Notes under the pieces: model-generated
Told to the model about the DNA's origin: nothing
Databases searched by the model: none
Seen by the model: the letters and a program-made list of their open reading frames with translations, nothing else
Position numbers and translations under genes: made by a program
Shown: positions 10,387 to 21,931 of the stretch, piece after piece
Layout of the letters: each line of letters begins with the position of its first letter
Numbering within the stretch: position 1 is the stretch's first letter
Assembly (NCBI RefSeq): GCF_001659605.2
Contig: NC_035170.2
Location: 186,001-250,000, forward strand
Reading direction: 5' to 3'
DNA: 64,000 nt
DNA from: Manihot esculenta
Taxonomy: Eukaryota > Streptophyta > Magnoliopsida > Malpighiales > Euphorbiaceae

Positions 10387-12562
10387 TGTAATACCCGGCT
10401 AGACTCCGGTGTCGAAATTCCAACCTTCCGACGGAATCTCCGTTGGAATCCGGAATCTCGGATGTCGGAACCTCCTAGAAGGGTAAAAATATGTTTTTAC
10501 AAAATAATTTTCATGGTTTTATTGTTTGGTTTTGAGTTAAAGTTTTAAAGAAGAAAAGAAAAGAGATTGAGGGAAAGGCCCAGGTTCGGCCGCCGAACAT
10601 AGGGCGGTTTCGGAAGCTCTTTTGGCCCCCGAAGGTGGTCTGGCTGGCCACCTATAAAAGGCCACTTGTTTGAAAATAGGCGAGTTTTCTCTCTCCATTT
10701 CCGGGCAAGGTGAGTCTCCGCCACCCCTTGATGATCTTGTGTTTTTCCTTCAAATCTCTCAAGATTTTTATGAGTTTTTATCTTGTTTTTGAAGTTTTTA
10801 AGCTTAAATCGAAGTTTTAAAGCTTGGAGATCTTCGGAGACCGTTTTCTCCTAATCTCCAAGTTTGGGTCACATTTACCTTCGATCTTCAAGAGGTAAGT
10901 ATATATCCTTGCTTTTATTATGTTTTAAAGTAAGTTTTTAAGAGGTTTAAGGGTTTCTTTATGCATGTTTTGGTTAGATCTAAAATGTTAGGGTTTATGT
11001 TAGTTTTATGATAAATGTATGCTATGTGTTGTTGTTTGTTGAGGTTTAGGCTAATTTTTGTACCCCTTATGCATGTGGTGTGAGAATGCATGTTGTAGGA
11101 AGTTGGGTGTGAGATTGGAGAGTTTTGGGGCTGAAATGCATAGGGCAGAATCGGGTTCTGCCATTCTGAAAAACCCAGGTTCGGCAGTCGAAGCAAGGTT
11201 CGGCCGCTGAACCTGCCTGTGGAGGCAGCCTTTGGCTGCCTAAACTGCCCCGAAAGCAAAGACTTTCGGATCTGGAAGGGAGTTTCGGCCGCCGAACCTG
11301 CCCTTGAAGGTTAGTGACTTTCGGGTCTGTGAAGGCTTTCGGCCGCCGAACCTTGCTCCCGAAAGTGCTTGACTTTCGGATCTGTAGGGACCTTCGGCCG
11401 CCGAACCTGTCGCCGAAAGTCCTCTGCTCAGCCTTCCTCTGCTTGTTTTGTGTACATGTTTTATGATGTTTTAGGGGGTTTTTGGGGAGTTATTTAAGAG
11501 TCTTGTTAAAGTATGTTTGGTCCCTCATTTGAGTCCACCTGTGTAGGATCGGACCTGAGAGACTGAAGAGTCTAGCAGTGAGTCAGCTGCTCCAGAGTTA
11601 GTAAAGCATTAGCCAGAGGTGAGTAGAACTAAACTCATTTATTGTTTTAAAAGAAATCAAACTTTAAGCATGCTCATGCATCATGAATAACATGTTATGT
11701 AATAGGTTGCTTGCATTAGAATTCACGAATATGATGCATTGCATAATTTTCTGTTGTTGTGGATGGATATTGGATGACCCATTAGCCCTCGATATGTTAT
11801 GCTATGATATGATATGGAAGTCCATGTGTGGCCTGCACTACGCCCCTGGCAATATGTAAGAGAAAGACCAGGTGTGGCTTGCACTACGCCCCTGGCTCAG
11901 TTGGATATGTTATGATATGTTACATGTAAGAGAAAGACCAGGTGTGGCCTGCACTATGCCCCTAGCACAGTTGGATTATGTAGAGGGTTACTGGTGACAA
12001 GTCCATCCTTAATATGAATTGTTTGTGTTGTGATGCATTTCATGAAAGCATATGTTTATTAATATGTTTTTACAGTTCTACTCACTAGGCTCTTGTAGCT
12101 TACCCCTTTTCCCTAACCCCCAGGTTTGCAGGTTAGAGATAGCACAGGAAGTCGGCAAGGGTGATGTTTATGTTGATGTAATAGTATAGTAGTGGACATA
12201 TAATATGCAATGGATAGACTTGTGCTTCGCCCTAGTTTATGTTTTTTTAAATCCCTGTTGTACATGATCTTTATGTAAAAGTTTTAATGATGAGTTATGT
12301 TGGAACCAAACTTGAGGCATGTGATGTTTACCATGCTAGAGTATTTGATGAGGACTCTAGTGTGGGTTTTATGTATACAGTTATGATACATGCACAAGTC
12401 AGGTTTTGGTTCGTGAAATGTTTAAATTATATGTAAATGTATGATCATGTATGGGATTTTATCAGGTATACAGGTTGCATAGTAGGCTTGCTACGGGTTC
12501 CATCAATCTTAAGTCGACCTAAATCCTAAAGCCGGTAGCTATCCAGTTTCCGAGTCGTTACA
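10387..12562 (+). mobile_element. Family P solo LTR, 2176 bp
   Basis: Starts TGTAATACCCGGCTAGACTC and ends CGAGTCGTTACA. The 5-bp duplication ATCAA is at 10382-10386 and 12563-12567, so this is a solo LTR produced by recombination between the LTRs of a complete insertion. TATA box at 10653. It has fewer upstream palindromes than the other copies (the region before the TATA box is shortened) and its palindromes are more diverged, suggesting a separate subfamily or greater age. Confidence 0.93.
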
Positions 12563-13130
12563 ATCAAGTTCATGGATTCTTTGATTAAGAACCCAGGCAC
12601 CACCTATCAACAATTGATGGATAAGGCTTGGAAATACATACAGTTGGACGATGAAGTTCAAGCATTAAGAGAGAACAAGAAGTTGGACCAAAGTAAGACT
12701 TAGAAACTAGATAAGCAAAGCTATGAAAGTGAAAGGGGTTATCCACGGAGTAGGAGTGACCGAGGTAAGTTTAGAAACTATACTCCACTAAATGGCTTAT
12801 GAGCACGCATACTTATGTGGATCAAGAAAAACAGTAAAGAGGTCAAATGACCCACCAAGCTTAACCCGGACAGGTTAGGCATGTGAGACAGAACAAAGTA
12901 TTATCGATTTCATGAGAAACACAAGAATAAAGGCAACTAAAGGACGATATTGAAAGACTCATTAGAGATGGAACCCTGAGGAAGTTTGTTATAAAAGATA
13001 GAGAAGAAAAGAGATAAGAACTTGAGATAAGAGCACCAATCAATCTTGTTGAAAATGAATCTGTAGGAGTTATTCAAGTAATTACAGGGGGACCAAGTGG
13101 AAACAAGGATCTATAGAGATAGAATGTCAC
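12563..13130 (+). pseudogene. gag: Tat-1 gag, C-terminal fragment (segment 4 of 4)
   Basis: Reads FMDSLIKNPGTTYQQL, then MDKAWKYIQLDDEVQAL, a basic stretch, and further on DIERLIRDGTLRKFVIKD and GVIQVITGGPSGN. The last two are the conserved end of Tat-type gag before the protease (E-x-L-I-x-x-G-x-L-x-x-F and G-x-I-x-x-I-x-G-G-P). Stops and small frameshifts are scattered through it. The expected protease, RT and integrase core are missing immediately downstream, so a large deletion lies at about 13130-13180. Confidence 0.65.
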
Positions 13131-13139
13131 AGATATTCG

Positions 13140-13300
13140 GCTCCTAAGTTAAACCCCGAGTCTTTAAATGTTGAGTATGGTAAAAAGGGGAATACCAAGA
13201 CTAGTGAGTTGGATGAGAATTGAAAGGGATCCTAAGGTTCCCAAGGTTATTCGTCCTAGTGTTTATAAGATGGTTGAGTCACTTTTTACTATTTTGTAAT
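13140..13300 (+). pseudogene. pol: Tat-1 integrase extreme C-terminal remnant
   Basis: Across one frameshift the text reads SELDEN-KGS followed by KVIRPSVYKMVE. This resembles the E-G-P-[FY]-x-[IV]-x-x-x-x-x-x-G-x-Y-x-L tail of Ty3/gypsy integrases. It sits directly after the gag end, so protease to integrase core has been deleted. The assignment rests on a short motif. Confidence 0.4.
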
Positions 13301-13404
13301 TCATAGAAATATTATCAATAAAATTATGATCTAATTTTCAAGTCTAAGTTAGAATTATCAGAAATGATGGATTGATGAAAGTATGGAGACAAGAAAAATC
13401 ACCA

Positions 13405-13855
13405 TAAGGTGGGTAATCGTTAGGCACTTGATTGAGTGTTGGTTCCGCTAATGAAATTATTCAAGGCATTTTATACCGACACCGTGAGACAAATAACTGC
13501 TAGGTAAGCCACACGGCAGGTAATCGCCAAGCATTTAACCGGGTGTTACTCCCGCTAATGAAATTATTCAAGACATTTTATGTCGACGCCACAAGGCAGG
13601 TAACTGCCAGGCACTTAACTGGATGTTAGTCCTGCTAATAAAATTATTCAAGACATTTTATGTCGATGCTATGAGGCGAATAATCTCCATGCGAGCTACA
13701 AGCCGAGTAACCGCCAAGTACTTGATAGGGTATTAGTCTCGCTAATAAAATTATTCAAGGTATTTTATACCGACACCATGAGGCGAATAACTGTCAGGCA
13801 CTTGACCGAGTATTAGTCCCGCTAATAAAATTATTCAATGCATTTTATTTATAAA
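13405..13855 (+). repeat. Tandem repeat array in the 3' region of Tat-1
   Basis: The anchor AAATTATTCAAG recurs near 13454, 13561, 13640, 13748 and 13828, spacings of about 107, 79, 108 and 80 bp. Units therefore alternate long and short, a higher-order unit of about 187 bp. Between anchors are GGCAGGTAACTGCCAGGCAC-like segments. Its position just after the integrase tail matches the arrays in Tat-2 and Tat-3. Confidence 0.75.
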
Positions 13856-13859
13856 CTAT

Positions 13860-15045
13860 TAATGATATAGTTAATTTGTATTTGATTACTAAATTTATAA
13901 ATTTAGATATTTAATAAGTTATCATGCATTTTAATTAAGTGTTTAATAAAATAAAATAATACAGTGTAAGCGTATAAGTATATATTTATTTTTTAATTAT
14001 TTATTTTTATTTATTTTTTTAATTAAAATTTTTTTATAATTTATATTGTTCAATATATTTATAAGTACCTGCGACACCAGAAAGACTTCCAGCAAAATGG
14101 AGGATTGAACGCCGCAAAAAGGAAAAACAGCGCCACATAGGGAGACTAAACAAAACAAATCAAATAGCGAAAAGAAAACAAACTAAAGTATGGATATGCA
14201 CAATTGAGGAGGGCCATGGCCGACAGGCCACACTCCACTAAGCAAAACACTGATCGCGTCTTTCTTAAAGAGAAAGGGAAATTTTAGTTGCAAAAATATG
14301 TATTAATTTATATTAATAATAGTATGTTTAATTTTATTTATAAATTTTTAAAGACAAATAGTATAGTTTATAGTGTTAAAAATGTATTACAATAAACGCA
14401 TTAATTTATGCCATGTTTTTATAAAAAATTGTCTGATATATCTTATGCAAGATGTGTACTAGTTTATATAACACTAGAAAAAATGATGCATAATTGGAAT
14501 AATTAATAAAAAAATGTCCTACAGTTATGAAATACGTTAAAAAAAGGAATAAGCATAACATAAGGAATTTTTTTTTATTGGGCTTCAATCATTCCAACTT
14601 AACCAAGGATATTTTTAAAGAGAGAAAGCAAAGGATTGAAGCTCCAAAGCCTCCATTGAAGAAGCTGTAGCAAAAAGAGTTTTTTTTTTTCTTACCCTCA
14701 ATCATTTTATCTATTAGTTGGTGTCTTGATTATGGATTGCTTTAGTTTTTCAATTCCTTTAATCAAATTAATTCCATGAGAATAGATAATTAGTTTGACT
14801 GGAATACATCCTTGAGTTTCCAGAGAAGATATTATATTGTTATTCCCTCGAAAAGTTATTTCTAGTTGAATGAATTGATTCACGTATCATAGTCGATTAA
14901 TATTATAAACCCTGGTTTCCAAAGGCTTTCTCCATATATTGTTAACTCTATGCATTTGACTGAATATTCTTATTTTAGTTGTTAAGTTTATTTTCAATCA
15001 TCTAAACAATCATAGTTTCTAAAATTCCAGTAGTTAACTGGATCA
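13860..15045. other. Unassigned AT-rich intergenic stretch
   Basis: No ORF of note and no recognised domain. 14041-14230 is less AT-rich but unidentified. 14250-14600 is AT-rich. The small open frame at 14406-14588 is hydrophobic low-complexity sequence without support. The right limit is the presumed end of the Tat-2 LTR. Confidence 0.5.
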
Positions 15046-15049
15046 TCGT

Positions 15050-16565
15050 GCGTGATGTTGCAGAAATTATATTGATGACATAATCGGAATGGAGTTGTAT
15101 TGCGATTGACTAAAACCTGCAAGGAAAAAAATATGAGGTGGTAGTGGTACTCACGGTAGCCACTCTAACATTCAAATCAGTACCGATGAGTACAGAGAAC
15201 GCAAGAAATTGCTTAGAGCTTTAGTGTTAGAAAATAACATACCTTTACCTCTGTGATTCTTCTCTTTTTATACCATAAGAAGGCGGAGGTAAATATGCAT
15301 TTGCTAACAATCCGTCGATAATGTGGCCGATTGCTTGATAAGGGATATTGTCGACTAATAGGTTGGTGATCCCGTGATTACGGGCGTAATAGAGATACTC
15401 TAGACTGTGCTCATTAATGGTAACTTTAGCATCGAGACTCTCCCTGCTTGGAACGGGTGAGTCTGAATAATGGTCAGGGCATTATGATATCCTGATCTTC
15501 CTTCCTCGGAATGGACCACCTTTTCTACTTATCCGGTCCTTGCACGTGGCCCTATCTCATTATAACAGCTCACAACTTTCCTTTGGTTATTATGTATCAT
15601 CAGAGGGCCCCTGCTGGTCTTCGATTCTTCATATTCGAAGGTAACATTTTATCTTTTTGATCACATGGCACAATTTAACTGTTTGCGTCGTTTTGTCTTC
15701 CCCTGATCATAAGGGTGGCCTTATTCTTTAGTCCATATTAATGACTTTGTCGGATACGCCACTGTATAAGAACCTTTCTTTTTCTCTTTGTGTTTGCTAC
15801 TATCATCTTCGGGAGACATGGAATAGGGTACTTTTTTTTTCTTCTTTTTGAGGATAACCAGATCTGCATGGAAGATATCATCATGGTCTATGAAGAGCAA
15901 CTGAAGGTGAGTTTTTGTGAAAGTGCGGGCATACTACTGAAAATTGCATCTGGCCCGACTATAATGCCTCTTCAATATCATGATCCTTGGACTTTCAAAA
16001 AGGTGCAATCATACTGTTTGGCACTAAGGGCTACAACTAGCCCAGCTATAATGCCTTTTTAGTATTGCGACCCTAATGAGAGGGGTTGGATTATGCAAGG
16101 TTGATCCTGAGGGCAAGAACAAGAGGATAGTTGGAGGGACAATTTTTTGCATGGCCTTTCAAACAGTGTCTTCCCATAGGATGAGATAGAGTTTGTGCTA
16201 ATAGATTTTTGAAGGTCTTGATATAATAGAGACTTTACTCGAGTCCTTTTTATCTCCTTATAAATTTTTGTAATAAAAATATTTATTTTGCCTATCTTAT
16301 TCGGTATCAAAGATTTATTTATTTGTAGATTTTAACTCCCAACTTAGCGAATGTTCTTTATAAAACTTTAGTAGAATAGAATGAATACTCGAAAATATGG
16401 ACTGGCGGGCACTCGCCTTTGCCTCGTATGATGCCATGGGCGTTTTCGTAATAAGTAGCTTTTATTCATCTTGGTTCTTGGCTATTAGGTCCGTCTTATC
16501 AGAACTATCCTTTAAATGATCTTTTGATTGGCCTCCCCCTTATCCCTTGGGGATTAGTATAGCCC
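15050..16565 (-). repeat. Probable 3' LTR of Tat-2
   Basis: On the minus strand a TATA-like TTATGGTATAAAAAGAG lies near 15265-15282. It is followed by GAGTGGCTACCGTGAGTACC (15148-15167) and a CCTCATATTTTTTTCCTTGC run, the R/U5 block also found in Tat-1. The right edge is uncertain; a purine-rich CTAAGAGGGGGCT (minus strand, about 16561-16573) could be the polypurine tract. Both edges are approximate. The small plus-strand frame at 15790-16062 is not supported as a gene. Confidence 0.5.
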
Positions 16566-16589
16566 CCTCTTAGTTTTCTTAGTGCGGGT

Positions 16590-17590
16590 GACTTATTTAG
16601 AGTAATCAACGCCCGAATGATCTAGCAGAAATTGCATTGTAACCTAGCCTGATGAAAATTGCCTTGTGGCCTTATCTAGTAAGAGCAACGCCCGAATGGT
16701 CTAGCAAAAATTGCATTGTGACCTGGCCTAGCGAAAACTACCTTGTGGCCTTGTCTAGTGGGAACAATGCTCGAATGGTCTGGCGAAAACTGCCTTGTGA
16801 TTTGGCGTTGTGAGAACTGCATTGTGGCATTGTTTAGTGGGACCAACGTCCGAATAGTCTAGCAAGAACCGCCATGTGACCTGATCTGGTGAAAACTGCC
16901 TTGTGGCCTTGTTTAATGGGACCAATGCCCGAATGGTATGGCGAAAACTGTCTTGCGATCTAGCCTGGTGAAAACTGCCTTGTGGCCTTGTTTAGTGGGA
17001 CCAATGCTCGAATGGTCTAGCAGGAACCGCCTTGTGACTTGGCCTGGCAAAAACTGCCTTGTGGCCTTGTTTAATAGGACCAATGCTCGAATGATCTGGC
17101 AGGAACCCCCTTCTGACCCGGCCTGGTAAAAACTATCTTGCCACCTTGTTTAGTGGAACTAATGTCCGAATAGTCTCGCAGGAACCGCCTTGTGACCTAG
17201 CCTGACGAAAACTGCCTTTGTGGCCTTATTTAGTGGGACCAATGCCCGAATGGTCTTGCGGGAACTGCCTTATGACCTGACTTGGTGAAAACTGCCTTAT
17301 GGCCTTGTTTAGTGGGACTAACACTCGAATGGTCTGGCAAAATCACCTTGTGATCTGCCTGACGAAAACTGCCTTGTGGCCTTGTTTACTGGGACCAATA
17401 CCCGAATGGTCTAGCAAAATCACCTTGTGACCTGCCTGACGAAAACTGCCTTGTGGCCTTGTTTACTGGGACCAACACCCGAATGGTCTAAGGGGAATCA
17501 CTTTGTGACCTGGCCTAACGAAAACTGCCTTGTGGCCTTATTTAGTGGGACCAATATCCAAATGGTTTAGTGGGGACCGCCTTATAATTT
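16590..17590 (-). repeat. 78-80-bp tandem repeat array, 3' region of Tat-2
   Basis: About twelve units, each containing a version of AACTGCCTTGTGGCCTTGTT and GGACCAATGCCCGAATGGTC. Anchors fall near 16676, 16745, 16824, 16903, 16981, 17060, 17138, 17220, 17300, 17377, 17453 and 17532. The units have diverged from one another, so the array is old. It lies between the Tat-2 integrase tail and its LTR. The ORF at 16938-17129 is a repeat artefact. Confidence 0.85.
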
Positions 17591-17689
17591 ATTCTTATCT
17601 CTTTAGTCTCTCTTTCTTTTGGAGGAGGCAATCCATTGTTCCTTATCACTGGAGTATACAACATATGAAAATAACCTCGTTAACCCATT

Positions 17690-18640
17690 ATTAATAAAAC
17701 TTTCTTAAATTACAAATAATCCATGCATGAGGAATAACTTGGCCATTTAGTTTGGCCAGCTTATAGGACCTTGGGTGAATAATCTTTGAGATCTTAAATG
17801 GTCCTTTCTAGTTCTTGCCCAGCTTACCGGGTCCGGTGTTGCTACTTGTCATGTCTGTTCTTTTGAGGATTAAGTCTTCCACATTGAAGGCTCATGGCCT
17901 GACCCTGCTGTTGAATATTCTGGACATTTTGTTTCTATGAACCCTATTCTAATTGTGGTCTTTTCTTGTAAGAATTCAGCTTGGTCCAAATTGAATTACA
18001 TCTCTACGGAATGTCCTAAAATTTTAGGGTGTTATGTCCTAAAGCTGCTCACTTGTATTTCCATGTTGATGACTGCTTCGTCCCCATATACAAGGAAAAA
18101 GGATGTTTCCCTAGTAGTTGTTATGGGAGTAGTCCTGTATGCCCATAGTATCTGAGGTAACTCCTTGGGTGGTCGAGTCTTTTCTTCAGCTCTTGTAATA
18201 TGATCCTGTTTGTGACCTCTGTCATACCATTAAACTGAGGTGGTAGGCTGAGCTAAACCTTAAATCAATTTTCCATTTTTTACAAAAGTCTCTAAACTAG
18301 TGCTTGCAAACTGAGTTCCATTATCGGTAATCACTATTTTGGGTATTTCAAATCGGGTGAATATATTTTTGCTTATAAAAGAGATTGCTTGTTGGATAGT
18401 AATGGACTGTACTACCTCACCTTTCGCCCATTTGCTGAAGTGATCTACTCCCACGATAACAAACTTCTTTGACCCAGATGCCTTGGAGAATGGGCCAAAG
18501 ATGTCTATCCCCCACTGAAAGAATGGCCGCGGACTTCTAATGGCCGCTTGCATTTCTCCTACGGTCCTTGGGATGTTTGCATATACTTGGCATCTCCAAC
18601 ACTTCCAGACAAGTTGTTTCGTATCCTGCATTATCATTGG
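17690..18640 (-). pseudogene. pol: Tat-2 integrase remnant
   Basis: The minus-strand frame 18260-18637 reads C-x-x-C-Q-V (WKCWRCQVYAN), then FFQWGIDIFGPF (first catalytic Asp) and KIVITDNGTQF (second catalytic Asp). Beyond a frameshift, at about 17950-17700, the C-terminal domain is visible as GPGKLGKNWEGPFKI, HPRSYKLAKLNGQ and a final PHAWIICNLRKFY. This is the standard Tat-type integrase with its terminal H-x-W-x-x-x-x-L-R-x-[FY] signature. The glutamate region is obscured by frameshifts. Non-functional. Confidence 0.75.
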
Positions 18641-19510
18641 CCAGTAGTACCCTTGTCTGAATGCTTTTCGGGCAATTTTTCATGCTCCTTCATAGCTCCC
18701 GCAATCATCTTCATGGATATCTTTTAGGATTTCCTAGCCTTTCTCCTCTGTACTACATCGCGGCCATGGCTAGTGGAGGACCTTCTATATAACCAACTAT
18801 CAATTAGTGCATATTTAAAAGACTTCATTATTACCTATTTAGGTGATAACACATCGGCTAAAAGATTATCTTGTGTCAAGAATTTATATACAGGCATCAT
18901 CCACGATTCCCCCTTCTCTATGGGAAAGACTTCCATCTCCATTACTGGAATGTGTAATTCATTGAATTGGAATGGTTGAGTCAAGTGCTATTCATTCATC
19001 GCTGCTATCTTGACTAGAAGATTCACATCTTCATTGTTGCCTTTGGCTGCCTAATGAAGTTCACAGCTGTCTTGCCCGCCTTTGACCTTCTCTATTAAGG
19101 ATCGAATCTTTTTCTCATATTTGACGAGGTTCGATTTTCAGACTTTGAATTATCCTTGGCACTGATTAACAACCAATTGTGAGTCACTGAAAATAATCGA
19201 TTTTTGGTTACCTAGCTTGATGATTCTTAGGGCCATTATTACTACCTCATATTCGACTACTTTGTTGGTGGTTTTGAAGGTGAGCTTTGCCGCATATCAA
19301 AGCTTTATACCGATTTGAAACTGCAAAAGGATCCCGATTCCTAAATCTCTAGGCTCGCAAGCTCCATATGCCCAAACCTTCCATTCTTCCATGGTCGCTT
19401 CAGAAGACTCCGAAGGTTCTAACGGTAGAGTCATCTCCTCGACAAAGTCGGCTAGTACCTGGGCTTTCATGGCCTTCTTTGGAACATACTTGATATTATA
19501 GGTCGACAAT
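18640..19510 (-). pseudogene. pol: Tat-2 RNase H / linker remnant
   Basis: The minus-strand frame 19297-19509 reads MSTYNIKYVPKKAMKAQVLA, then DFVEEMT. This is the conserved K-Y-x-P-R-x-A-I-K-x-Q-x-L-A-D-F bridge that links the first RNase H to the second, archaeal-type RNase H in Tat elements. It is followed by WKVWAYGACEP, a damaged version of the W-x-L-Y-V-D-G-A start of the second RNase H. Downstream text to 18640 is broken by stops. Confidence 0.65.
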
Positions 19511-19849
19511 ATTACTGCTCAAATGGACAATCATCCTGATAACTCCGGCCTGTGCAAAATCTTTCGCAGAGGATAGTTGATTCTGACTTCTATGGTGTGT
19601 GACTCAAAGAATGGTCATAACTTTGTGGCCGACATGAGTTCTGCAAATGCTAATTTTTCAAGAGAAGAGTAATCCAATTTTGCCCCTTTTAGAACTTAGT
19701 TGGCATAATATACTGGGCTTTGTTCTCCAATTTTTTCACAAATGAGCACCGAGCGAATTGTTTTCTGTGTCACAGATAGATATAGAAATAAAACTTTGCC
19801 TTCGACAAGTGACTTAGCAACAGAAGAGAAGATAAAAAGGTTTTTAGAC

Positions 19850-21090
19850 TTTCAAATGCCTCTGCTCACTCTACTCCACTCAAACTTACCTTTGCTTTTT
19901 AAGGCTTTAAAGAACAAGAGACACCTTCTTGCTAAGCATGATATGAATCGGCACAGGGCAGTGACTCGCCCATTTAACTTTTGTATTTCGTTAATGGTTT
20001 TGGATACTTCCATATTTTGGATAGCACTGATCTTCTCAGGATTCGCTTCTATGCCCCTTTCTGCAATGATATATCCTAGAAACTTCCTAGCTTTTACCTC
20101 GAAGGTGTACTTTTTCAGGTTCAGCTTCATGTCCGCCTTGTCCAGGACATCAAAGACTCTCTAGATATCCTCCGGGTGTTCTTTCAATGATCGATTTTTT
20201 ACCACCATGTCGTCTACATATACTTCAACGATTAATCACACCATGTCTTTAAAGATTCCTGACACCAACCTTTGATATGTGACTCTTGCATTTTTTAAAT
20301 CAAAAGGCATGACCTTATAGCAATAAACTCCTTCATCTATTATGAACGTGGTCTTCTTTGCGTTCTCAGTATCCATCATGATTTGATGGTATCCTGAGAT
20401 GACATCAAGAAAAGAGACCACTGCATGACTTAAGGTCGAGTCTACGAATCTATCGATAGACGATAATGGGTAATGGTCTTTCGAACATGCTTTATTTAAG
20501 TCAGTGAAGTCCACGTACTTTCTCCACTTTTCATTAACTTTCTTCACTAGGACTGCATTGGCCAATCACGTGAGATACTATGCTTCTTTTATCAATCCTG
20601 CACTCATAAGCTTATCAACCTCCTATTTGATCACTTACTATCTCTTTGGTGCAAACTTTCTTTTCTTTTGTTGGATTGATTTGACGTTCTTGTCAATAAA
20701 TAACTTGTGAGTGATAAGAGTCAGGTCTACACCTGTTACATTCTTCGGGGACCAAGCAAAAGTTGACACTCAGCTATTTAGAAACTCTATCACAAGAGTC
20801 CTTATTTTTCTGGTTAGTGCAGTATTGAATTGTACCTTTTGCTCATTCCCTATCTTGACCTCCTCTACCGGGTCTGTTGGTTCTGGTTTTACGTGAGATT
20901 TTGACTTTTCTAGCAGGTCGATGGGCGTGATTGCTTTTTTAAGGCTTTTACTAGGTATTCGTAACCTTCTTTGGCTAACTTCGAATTGCCTCGGACCACT
21001 GCTACTCCCTCTGGAGCTTGAAGCTAATGACACATAACACTCATACTCCCTCTGGAGCTTGAAGCTAAAGACACATAACACTCATGTTAA
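19850..21090 (-). pseudogene. pol: Tat-2 reverse transcriptase and upstream protease-RT linker
   Basis: Reading right to left: a linker frame (20770-21081, with CYVSLASSSRG and PVEEVKIG), then STFAWSPKNV and DLTLITHKLF near 20700-20770, the RT start NAVLVKKVNEKWRKYVDFTD (20236-20565, with YHQIMMD and MPFDLKNARVTYQRL), the YVDDM catalytic box just after a stop near 20215, and the RT end KKYTFEVKARKFLGYIIAER (19852-20130). The order is that of a Tat-type pol. Several stops and frameshifts kill it. A 41-bp tandem duplication sits at about 21008-21089 in the linker. No gag or 5' LTR is found to the right, so the element is 5'-truncated. Confidence 0.75.
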
Positions 21091-21931
21091 TAACGATACC
21101 GTGGCAGTTTAGAACTGAATGGTCGAGTATGGACTTACAAGATAAAAAAAAATACCAATTGAGTTGCTTCGGCGATCTCTCCAATACTTGAATTAGTATA
21201 TGTGATAAGTAAATTATAGAATTTAGAATGGTGTATCTAATTATAGAGGCCGTGAGCTCTACATTTTGGATATGATATGAAATATTAGATAAAATACGAT
21301 ATAGAGTTCTAGATAAAATAAGATATAAATCCTATCAGGTAAGGATATCCTTATTTGAATAGTTGACCTGATTTAAATGATTGAGACGTATATTTAATAT
21401 ATTTTAATATTGATCTACCTCAATTACAAGATAAAATAATATTTTATAATTTAAAATTTTTTGAGATGCATATTTAATATATTTTAATATTGATCTACAT
21501 CGATTAGTTTAAAAGATAAAATAATATTTTATAATTTAAAATCTTTTATTTAATTTATTTTTCAAAAATTTTAAAAATTTTATTTAATTTATATAAATAC
21601 TAAAAAAAATAACTATTTAGTATTTGTAGTATGAAAATCTTATAAGTTGATTCTTCAATTTTGAAAAAATATTAAAATATTTTTAAAATTTTTAAAATTT
21701 ATTAATTTTAATCATTAAAAATTTACTATTTAATTTATATCGTAAAAAAAAACTCATTGATAATAGGTCTTTTAATTTTAAAATATATATTAAAAATATT
21801 AATAAAATTTTAAAAATTCTACTAATTAATTTTTTTATATTAAAAATATTTCAATTTTTTTAATAAATAATGGTTAAAATTAAGGAAAGAATAAAATCAA
21901 TACATTAACTAATAAGTTTTTCATATGATAC
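21090..21931. repeat. AT-rich non-coding spacer with a duplicated segment
   Basis: Strongly AT-rich, no gene. The block TTTAATATATTTTAATATTG plus about 60 following bases occurs twice, at about 21390-21465 and 21472-21550. It is the pre-insertion flank of Tat-3; the five bases before Tat-3 are GATAC (21927-21931). Confidence 0.6.

Noticed and set aside
15790..16062. 90-residue plus-strand ORF
   Set aside because: Lies in the presumed Tat-2 LTR on the opposite strand, with no domain or codon pattern supporting it.
13405..17590. CRISPR-like spacing of repeats
   Set aside because: Plant DNA; the units are head-to-tail degenerate tandem repeats without constant repeat and unique spacer structure.
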